This document shows, in pieces, positions 6,024 through 10,913 of a stretch of 10,913 nt of DNA (positions within the stretch are counted from its first letter, which is position 1; each line of letters begins with the position of its first letter). The notes beneath the pieces were generated by a model, which saw nothing but the letters and a program-made list of their open reading frames with translations, had not been told where the DNA came from and did not search any database. The stretch covers positions 1 to 10,913 of the forward strand of contig CAMZKY010000315.1 of the NCBI GenBank assembly GCA_947311455.1, read 5' to 3'. Origin of the DNA: an uncultured Marinosulfonomonas sp. Its GTDB lineage: Bacteria > Pseudomonadota > Alphaproteobacteria > Rhodobacterales > Rhodobacteraceae. Position numbers and translations under genes: made by a program.

Positions 6024-7243
6024 GCAATCGGGTGCTATTGGTAGATGACGACGCCTTGGTGCGCGAAGCCTTGGCACAAACCTTGATTCTGGCCGGATTT
6101 AATCTGATCGCCGCCAGCAGTTTTATCGAGGCCAAGGATCATATCAGTGTCGATTTTGACGGGGTGATCGTTTCGGATGTGCGGATGCCGGGCAAAGACG
6201 GATTTGCGCTTTTGGATTATGTAAACAGCATCGATGCGGATTTGCCGGTGATTTTGCTAACTGGCGAAGGGGATATACCCATGGCTATTCGCGGCATTAC
6301 CCAAGGCGCGTTTGAGTTTTTGGAGAAACCTTGTGCATCTAAAGAACTGATTTCGTCCGTCACCAATGCCCTGAAAACCCGCGACTTGGTGATGGAAAAT
6401 CGGGCTCTGACCCAACAAATCACGCGCGGGGATGCGGCGGCAAGAATGCTGTTTGGTCAATCACAGCACGCCAATGCTCTGCGGGATCAAACGCGTAAGG
6501 TGGCGGCCACGGGGGCTGACGTATTGATCAGCGGTGCGCCGGGCACCGGCACCTCGAAAGTTGCGGAAGTGATCCATTTGTTATCAGAGCGTGCCGAGCA
6601 ACCGTTTGAAAAGGCAGCGGCAGCGTCATTAACTGTCGATACCTTGAAAGAAGCGATAAAAAGGGCAAACTCAGGCACGCTGTTCTTGGATGAGGTTAGC
6701 GCGCTCAAGCCTGAAACCCAGTTTGCTTTGCTGGAATGCCTTGAGAATAATTGCGGTGTTCGGGTTTTGTCGGGCAGTTATCGTAATCTTACAGCGGATG
6801 TTGAAAAAGGCGTGTTTAACCATGATCTGTTTTACAAAATAGGCGTGACAACGGTGCGTATTCCCAGCCTGCGCGAACGGCCAGAAGATATTCCGATATT
6901 GTTCCAGAAATATGTCGATATCGCCTGTGAGCAAGCTGCCCTTGCGCCGCGCGAGATTTCACAGGAGATGTTGGCACGGCTTATGGTGCAAGAGTGGCCG
7001 GGCAATGCCCGTGCGTTGATGAATGCGGCGATGCGGTTTGCCCTGGGGGTTGAGGAAACGCCCCAAGATTCCGGCCTTGGATTAACTGAACAATTGGCCC
7101 AAGTAGAGCGCAGTTTATTATGTGATGCGCTACGCCGTGAAAATGGCAATGCGTCAGAGGCGGCCAAGTCGTTAAAACTACCGCGCAAGACCTTTTATGA
7201 TAAATTAACCCGCTTCGGGATTCGTGCGGATCAATTTCGATAA
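6020..7243 (+). CDS. dctD: DctD-type response regulator with degenerate AAA+ domain
   Basis: This 407-residue NtrC-class regulator is the partner of the preceding kinase. The receiver domain (1-120) has D10/D11, phospho-acceptor D53, T81 and K103, all intact. The central domain (about 140-340) has Walker B GTLFLDEV (219-226), arginine-finger region LRERPEDIP (284-292) and EWPGNARAL (325-333). Its Walker A reads GAPGTGTSK (172-180): the lysine expected after the second GxG is Thr178. Only 55 residues separate Walker A from Walker B, about 18 fewer than usual, and the missing stretch is where the sigma-54-contacting GAFTGA loop should be. The C-terminal Fis-type helix-turn-helix (about 366-400, with GNASEAAKSLKLPRKTFYDKL) looks intact. 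It probably binds DNA but cannot activate sigma-54 in the standard way. Known precedent: Rhodobacter capsulatus NtrC lacks GAFTGA and works with the housekeeping polymerase. The likely target is the dctP promoter downstream. The full ORF argues against a pseudogene. Confidence 0.87.
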   Translation: MSNRVLLVDDDALVREALAQTLILAGFNLIAASSFIEAKDHISVDFDGVIVSDVRMPGKDGFALLDYVNSIDADLPVILLTGEGDIPMAIRGITQGAFEFLEKPCASKELISSVTNALKTRDLVMENRALTQQITRGDAAARMLFGQSQHANALRDQTRKVAATGADVLISGAPGTGTSKVAEVIHLLSERAEQPFEKAAAASLTVDTLKEAIKRANSGTLFLDEVSALKPETQFALLECLENNCGVRVLSGSYRNLTADVEKGVFNHDLFYKIGVTTVRIPSLRERPEDIPILFQKYVDIACEQAALAPREISQEMLARLMVQEWPGNARALMNAAMRFALGVEETPQDSGLGLTEQLAQVERSLLCDALRRENGNASEAAKSLKLPRKTFYDKLTRFGIRADQFR

Positions 7244-7272
7244 CTGTGCGGAAATCCGCACAGTGCTGTTTT
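7243..7272 (+). terminator. Terminator after the dctD-type gene
   Basis: ACTGTGCGGA (7243-7252) pairs with TCCGCACAGT (7255-7264), starting on the last base of the stop codon. GCTGTTTT follows. It separates the regulatory genes from dctPQM, which therefore need their own promoter. Confidence 0.75.
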
Positions 7273-7476
7273 AACCTGTCTGAAAAACCGCCCACCCAAA
7301 TATGATTCCATTAGAGACGACACTATAGATAAAAATAACGCATTGAAATAAATGCAATTTTTCTAAGTTCAAGGAACTATGATTTTTTTCTTGAGTGGCT
7401 GTGCTTGTCGGGGTCTGATGAGGTGCGCGCTTATGCGCATAAGAATTCGTATGACCAAATTCCGGGAGGGAACCCT
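7273..7476 (+). promoter_or_regulatory. dctP leader with two palindromic elements
   Basis: This 204-bp leader is AT-rich in its first half. AGTTC-AAG-GAACT (7366-7378) is an inverted repeat with a 3-bp spacer, a possible activator site. CTTATGCGCATAAG (7430-7443) is a perfect 14-bp palindrome ending 33 bp before the dctP start, so it is probably transcribed and could act as operator or mRNA hairpin. No sigma-54 promoter of TGGCAC-N5-TTGCA type is visible, in agreement with the regulator lacking GAFTGA. TTGAAA at 7343 has no good -10 at standard spacing. The exact promoter is not resolved. Confidence 0.45.
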
Positions 7477-8484
7477 ATGAAATTTCTACCTGCTGTAGCT
7501 GCTGTTGTAGCTCTGTCTTTCACTGCCCAAGCCGCGTCTGCATCCGCTGGATGTGACGAAGGCGAAGTTGTGATTAAATTTTCGCACGTAACAAACACTG
7601 ACAAGCACCCGAAAGGGATCGCGGCGTCATTGCTTGAAAAACGCATTAACGAAGAAATGGACGGTAAAGCCTGCATGGAAGTTTACCCGAACTCCACGCT
7701 TTATAACGATAACAAAGTTCTAGAAGCGCTGCTTCAGGGCGATATTCAAATGGCTGCACCAAGCCTCTCAAAATTCGAAAAATTCACCAAAAAATTCCGC
7801 TTGTTCGATCTGCCATTCATGTTCAAAAGCATGGATGCGGTTGATGCCTTCCAAAACGGCGAAGCAGGTCAGGCGTTGCTTGACTCCATGCAAAAACGCG
7901 GCCTTCAAGGCTTGGCATTCTGGCACAATGGCCTAAAACAGCTTTCTGCAAACAAACCGTTGATTGTGCCATCTGATGCAAACGGTCTGAAATTCCGCGT
8001 GCAATCCTCTGACGTTCTGGTTGCGCAAATGGAAGCCATCGGCGGTTCACCGCAAAAAATGGCGTTTTCCGAAGTGTATGGTGCGCTGCAACAGGGTGTT
8101 GTTGATGGCCAGGAAAACACTTGGTCAAACATCTTTGGTAAAAAATTCTTTGAAGTTCAGGACGGTGTAACCGAAACCAATCACGGGATCATTGATTATC
8201 TGGTTGTGACCAATGTTGACTGGCTGGAAAGTCTTGACGCGGATGTGCGCGATCAGCTGATGACCATTCTGAAAGAGGTAACAGCCACACGTAATGCTGA
8301 AGCCTTTGCCGTGAACGAAGCCGCCAAAGCCTCGATCCTTGCGGCAGGTGGTAAAATCGTTACGTTGACACCGGAACAGCGCCAAGCATGGGTTGATGTG
8401 ATGATGCCTGTTTGGGACAAATTTGTTGGCGATGTTGGCCAAGAAAACATTGACGCGGCACAAGCGATCAACGACTCGATGTAA
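7477..8484 (+). CDS. dctP: TRAP transporter substrate-binding protein DctP
   Basis: This 335-residue periplasmic protein captures a carboxylate substrate and delivers it to DctQM. A signal peptide spans about 1-24 (MKFLPAVAAVVALSFTAQAA, cleavage near ASASA). The mature part carries the conserved GLKFRVQ with Arg174, the residue that binds the substrate carboxylate in this family, then ALQQGVVDGQENTWSNI (203-219). Cys26 and Cys66 could form a disulfide. I start it at the ATG at 7477, not the GTG-like start at 7405, because GGGAGGG lies at 7464-7470 and the signal peptide begins there. Length matches Rhodobacter DctP (about 333). It is first of three transporter genes and is followed by a hairpin that may keep its level above that of DctQM. 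The exact substrate (succinate, malate, fumarate or another acid) cannot be read from the sequence. Confidence 0.93.
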   Translation: MKFLPAVAAVVALSFTAQAASASAGCDEGEVVIKFSHVTNTDKHPKGIAASLLEKRINEEMDGKACMEVYPNSTLYNDNKVLEALLQGDIQMAAPSLSKFEKFTKKFRLFDLPFMFKSMDAVDAFQNGEAGQALLDSMQKRGLQGLAFWHNGLKQLSANKPLIVPSDANGLKFRVQSSDVLVAQMEAIGGSPQKMAFSEVYGALQQGVVDGQENTWSNIFGKKFFEVQDGVTETNHGIIDYLVVTNVDWLESLDADVRDQLMTILKEVTATRNAEAFAVNEAAKASILAAGGKIVTLTPEQRQAWVDVMMPVWDKFVGDVGQENIDAAQAINDSM

Positions 8485-8496
8485 GCACTAAAATCT

Positions 8497-8529
8497 GCGT
8501 GCGCCCACACAGAAGGGGCGCGCGCTTTT
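8497..8529 (+). terminator. Intercistronic hairpin between dctP and dctQ
   Basis: GCGTGCGCCC (8497-8506) pairs with GGGCGCGCGC (8516-8525) through ten pairs with one G-U wobble, a 9-nt loop and a TTTT tail. It lies 12 bp after the dctP stop and 23 bp before the dctQ start. In TRAP operons such a partial terminator or stabilising hairpin commonly yields more binding protein than membrane subunits. Confidence 0.8.
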
Positions 8530-8552
8530 CGTTTAAAACGGGAGGGGACGTT

Positions 8553-9224
8553 ATGCATCCAGCACCAAGCGCAAGCTTTGTTGACCGGATCGAAGAGACG
8601 CTGATTGCGGTTCTTTTGGGGTTAATGACCATGATTACATTTGCAAATGTGGTTGTGAGATATGCTTTTAATTCTAATATTCTTTGGGCACTGGAACTGA
8701 CAGTGTTTATGTTTGGCTGGCTGGTTTTGCTGGGCGCCTCTTATGCCGTGAAAAAGAACGCCCATTTGGGGGTTGATGCGGTAATAAACATGCTGTCTGA
8801 AGGGCCGCGTAAAGCCCTTGCACTGGTTTCTGTGGCGATTTGCATCGCGTTTTCATTTTTGCTGTTGAAAGGTGCGTGGGATTACTGGGCACATTTTGGC
8901 AATTTCCCCCAAACCACAGGAAAATGGTTCCCCACCGGATTTGAAGACAAATTCCGCGGGCAGGGCTGGTTTGAAACGAATGATATTCCGGTCCCGTTTT
9001 TCCTGAACTGGATGAGTGATGTGTTCAATAATGGCGATGCCTATGAAAAACTGCCGCGTCTGGTGCCCTATTTTGTGATGCCGCTTTCCATGGCGTTGTT
9101 GTTATTCCGGTTTATTCAAGCCGGACTGCGCATCTGGCGCGGCGAAACCGACCGGATGGTGGCCAGCCACGAAGTGGAAGATGAAATTCAGGAAATGCGT
9201 GAACAACGTGGGGAGTTTGAATAA
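8553..9224 (+). CDS. dctQ: TRAP transporter small membrane subunit DctQ
   Basis: This 223-residue inner-membrane subunit has four predicted membrane segments at about 17-38, 46-66, 88-108 and 168-190. The conserved stretch KKNAHLGVDAVI (67-78) follows TM2. A long periplasmic loop of about 60 residues (109-167), rich in aromatic residues, separates TM3 and TM4, which makes the protein longer than minimal DctQ subunits and close to the 227-residue Rhodobacter capsulatus form. The charged C-terminal tail (about 195-223) is cytoplasmic. GGGAGGGG just before the ATG at 8553 favours this start over an in-frame ATG at 8499, which lies within the upstream hairpin. The stop overlaps the dctM start by one base (TAATG). 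It pairs with DctM in the sodium-driven uptake complex. Confidence 0.92.
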   Translation: MHPAPSASFVDRIEETLIAVLLGLMTMITFANVVVRYAFNSNILWALELTVFMFGWLVLLGASYAVKKNAHLGVDAVINMLSEGPRKALALVSVAICIAFSFLLLKGAWDYWAHFGNFPQTTGKWFPTGFEDKFRGQGWFETNDIPVPFFLNWMSDVFNNGDAYEKLPRLVPYFVMPLSMALLLFRFIQAGLRIWRGETDRMVASHEVEDEIQEMREQRGEFE

Positions 9225-10618
9225 TGGCTGTTGTCCTACTCTTTGCTATGGTTGTCGGTCTGATGATGATCGGCGTGCCAATCGCGGTTTCTTTGGGGAT
9301 GAGCTCGGTTGTGTTTCTGTTGGTCTATTCCGACAGCTCGCTTGCATCCGTGGCACAAACCCTGTTTTCGGTTTTTGAAGGCCACTCAACCTTGCTGGCG
9401 ATCCCGTTCTTCATCTTGGCCTCGACATTTATGTCGACAGGCGGCGTGGCCGAACGGATCATCCGGTTTTCCATTGCCTGCGTTGGGCATTTTCGCGGTG
9501 GATTGGCGATTGCCGGTGTGTTTGCCTGTATGATGTTTGCGGCTTTGTCGGGGTCTTCCCCTGCAACGGTTGTGGCCATTGGGGGCATTGTGATCGCCGC
9601 CATGACCAAAGCCGGTTATACCAAAGAATTTGCCGCTGGCGTGATTTGTAACGCGGGCACATTGGGCATTCTGATCCCGCCGTCGATTGTGATGGTGGTG
9701 TATGCCGCCGCTGTTGAAGTTTCCGTGGGGCGGATGTTCCTTGCCGGAATTATTCCCGGATTGCTGGCGGGCTTTATGCTGATGGTGGCGATCTATGTGA
9801 TGGCGCGGGTCAAGAATATGCCTGCTGGAAAATGGGCCGGATGGGGCGAGGTTTGGTCTTCGTTTTCCGATGCGTTCTGGGGCTTGATGCTGATTGTGAT
9901 TATCATGGTGGGTATTTACGGCATTCCAGGGGTTACGGGCGCAATTTTCACCCCGACAGAAGCCGCCGCGGTGGCATCTGTTTATGCATTTTTGGTGGCC
10001 AATTTCCTGTATCGGGATATGGGGCCGCTTGCCGGTAAAAACGGCGCGGCACATAGTTCGGTGTTTAAAAAGCCCTATGTATTGATCACCGCGTGGTTCC
10101 ACAGCGACACCCAAAAAACGTTGTTCGAAGCGGGCAAACTGACAATTACTTTGATGTTCGTGATTGCCAATGCCTTGATCCTGAAACATGTCCTAACGGA
10201 CGAGCAAATCCCGCAACAGGTGGCAAATGCGATGCTGTCTTACGGGTTCGGGCCGGTGATGTTTCTGATCGTGGTGAACGTGATCCTGCTGATTGGGGGG
10301 CAATTCATGGAGCCTTCCGGTCTGTTGGTGATTGTGGCGCCACTGGTGTTTCCAATCGCGATGGATTTGGGCATTGATCCGATCCATCTGGGTATCATCA
10401 TGGTGGTGAATATGGAAATCGGTATGATTACGCCGCCGGTTGGATTGAACCTGTTTGTGACATCGGGCGTGGCGGGCATGCCAATGATGAACGTGGTGCG
10501 CGCTGCGCTGCCGTTCCTTGCGGTGCTCTTCGTGTTCCTGATTATGATCACTTATATTCCGTGGCTGTCTACCGTTATTCCAAACGCGGTGATGGGGCCT
10601 GAAGTGATTACCAAGTAA
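9224..10618 (+). CDS. dctM: TRAP transporter large permease subunit DctM
   Basis: This 464-residue transport subunit is predicted to have 11-12 membrane segments. Family motifs are SGSSPATV (109-116), GTLGILIPPS (145-154), TPTEAAAVA (243-251) and EIGMITPPVGLN (398-409); the two hairpin-type PP regions are where sodium and substrate are bound in this family. A hydrophilic stretch at about 264-302 (from YRDMGPLAGK to DTQKTLFEAG) makes it about 24 residues longer than the 440-residue Rhodobacter capsulatus protein. The start overlaps the dctQ stop by one base, so translation is coupled. It is the last gene of the operon: two terminators follow. Confidence 0.94.
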   Translation: MAVVLLFAMVVGLMMIGVPIAVSLGMSSVVFLLVYSDSSLASVAQTLFSVFEGHSTLLAIPFFILASTFMSTGGVAERIIRFSIACVGHFRGGLAIAGVFACMMFAALSGSSPATVVAIGGIVIAAMTKAGYTKEFAAGVICNAGTLGILIPPSIVMVVYAAAVEVSVGRMFLAGIIPGLLAGFMLMVAIYVMARVKNMPAGKWAGWGEVWSSFSDAFWGLMLIVIIMVGIYGIPGVTGAIFTPTEAAAVASVYAFLVANFLYRDMGPLAGKNGAAHSSVFKKPYVLITAWFHSDTQKTLFEAGKLTITLMFVIANALILKHVLTDEQIPQQVANAMLSYGFGPVMFLIVVNVILLIGGQFMEPSGLLVIVAPLVFPIAMDLGIDPIHLGIIMVVNMEIGMITPPVGLNLFVTSGVAGMPMMNVVRAALPFLAVLFVFLIMITYIPWLSTVIPNAVMGPEVITK

Positions 10619-10621
10619 CCA

Positions 10622-10650
10622 AAAGGAGCGCCGCGCGCGCTCTTTTCTGT
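10622..10650 (+). terminator. First terminator after dctM
   Basis: GAGCGC (10626-10631) pairs with GCGCTC (10637-10642), extended by a wobble and A-T pairs to 10622/10646, and followed by a T-rich run. It begins 4 bp after the dctM stop. Confidence 0.7.
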
Positions 10651-10659
10651 TCTTAGTAG

Positions 10660-10695
10660 AAAGGCGACGTCCTAATGCGGGGCGTCGCCTTTTTT
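10660..10695 (+). terminator. Second, strong terminator after dctM
   Basis: AAAGGCGACG (10660-10669) pairs with CGTCGCCTTT (10683-10692), extended inward by three pairs including one wobble. The loop is TAATGCG and T residues run to 10695. It is in tandem with the previous terminator and probably also blocks transcription arriving from tpiA. Confidence 0.88.
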
Positions 10696-10720
10696 AATGT
10701 TGCAAAACGCAAGCATCTAC

Positions 10721-10806
10721 GTTTCTTTTTCTTTTGAACATCCCCGCCGGAGGCACTGCCTTGCCGTTAGGCAAGGCTCCCCTGTGCTGCGAAGCAGCTC
10801 ATTTTA
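10721..10806 (-). repeat. Hairpin-rich intergenic element downstream of tpiA
   Basis: Read on the minus strand after the tpiA stop, this holds GCTGC-TTC-GCAGC (10786-10798), then GCCTTGCC-TAAC-GGCAAGGC (10758-10777), then GTGCCTCCGGCGGGGAT and a purine-rich tract (about 10721-10739). From memory, GCCTCCGGCGGGGAT followed by A-rich sequence is a frequent 3' intergenic element in Rhodobacterales. Only one copy is in this window, so repetition cannot be shown here. A role in transcript ending or mRNA stability is inferred. Confidence 0.5.
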
Positions 10807-10807
10807 A

Positions 10808-10913
10808 CTAACTGTTTTCAAGTGCGGTGATGATGCCGGTGAAATCTGCCGCTTTAAGCGAAGCGCCCCCGACAAGTGCACCATCAACATTATTTACCGC
10901 AAAGATATCGTCG
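10808..10913 (-). CDS. tpiA: Triosephosphate isomerase, C-terminal end (5' part outside window)
   Basis: The last 34 codons are present, ending at TAG (10808-10810). The segment VDGALVGGASLKAADF is the conserved C-terminal phosphate-binding loop (GGASL) of triosephosphate isomerase, which interconverts glyceraldehyde-3-phosphate and dihydroxyacetone phosphate in the cytoplasm. The residues AVNNVDGALVGG and the ending ITALENS agree with alphaproteobacterial TpiA. The gene converges on dctM and is separated from it by two terminators and the hairpin element. The rest lies beyond the window. Confidence 0.93.
   Translation of the reverse strand, partial: DDIFAVNNVDGALVGGASLKAADFTGIITALENS

Noticed and set aside
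7391..7410. TGGC-TGTGC-TTGT as a sigma-54 promoter for dctP
   Set aside because: The GG and GC elements are not at the required spacing and the -12 GC is missing; the regulator also lacks GAFTGA.
9386..10189. 267-residue minus-strand open frame opposite dctM
   Set aside because: It is the antisense shadow of dctM: His/Arg/Asn-rich composition, no domain sense, and the plus frame carries all TRAP motifs.

Overview
The window looks like part of the chromosome of a marine alphaproteobacterium of the Rhodobacterales (Roseobacter-type), with moderate GC. The signs are a subclass I ferredoxin-NADP reductase beside a DUF934 gene and a divergent Lrp/AsnC regulator, a Rhodobacter-type dctPQM TRAP transporter with a long DctQ, and a GCCTCCGGCGGGGAT-type element downstream of tpiA. 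Species cannot be fixed from the sequence alone.

Layout. (1) 1-467: the 3' part of an alanine-rich, tandem-repeat protein, closed by a strong terminator. (2) 468-659: a convergent gap with a terminator and two further long inverted repeats. (3) 660-2297, minus strand: what appears to be an eroded sulfate-assimilation operon. fpr and a DUF934 gene are intact. Upstream of them is an in-frame scar joining the first ~27 codons of a DUF2849 protein to the last ~96 codons of cysH (adenylylsulfate reductase), with a TAA stop inside. No cysI, cysG or cysH 5' part is present. (4) 2442-2903, plus strand: a divergent Lrp/AsnC regulator, probably the former regulator of that operon. (5) 3080-4267, minus strand: a cytochrome P450 with normal heme, I-helix and C-helix motifs, but His in place of the near-invariant Arg of ExxR. 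(6) 4326-7243, plus strand: a DctB-type sensor kinase and a DctD-type response regulator overlapping by 4 bp. The regulator lacks the GAFTGA loop and the Walker A lysine. (7) 7477-10618, plus strand: dctP, dctQ and dctM, a TRAP C4-dicarboxylate-type transporter, with a hairpin between dctP and dctQ. (8) 10622-10695: two terminators. (9) 10808-10913, minus strand: the 3' end of tpiA, followed by a hairpin-rich intergenic element.

How the genes work together. The kinase/regulator pair probably senses a periplasmic organic acid and controls the transporter genes just downstream. DctP binds the substrate and DctQM moves it with a sodium gradient. The altered AAA+ domain suggests the regulator does not act through sigma-54. 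In the sulfur block, the cell at this locus has lost the genes for making sulfide from sulfate but keeps the flavoprotein reductase and DUF934, suggesting dependence on reduced or organic sulfur unless intact copies exist elsewhere.

The most unusual items are the DUF2849::cysH deletion scar, the ExxH P450 and the degenerate DctD. I found no phage, insertion sequence, CRISPR array, RNA gene or defence system.
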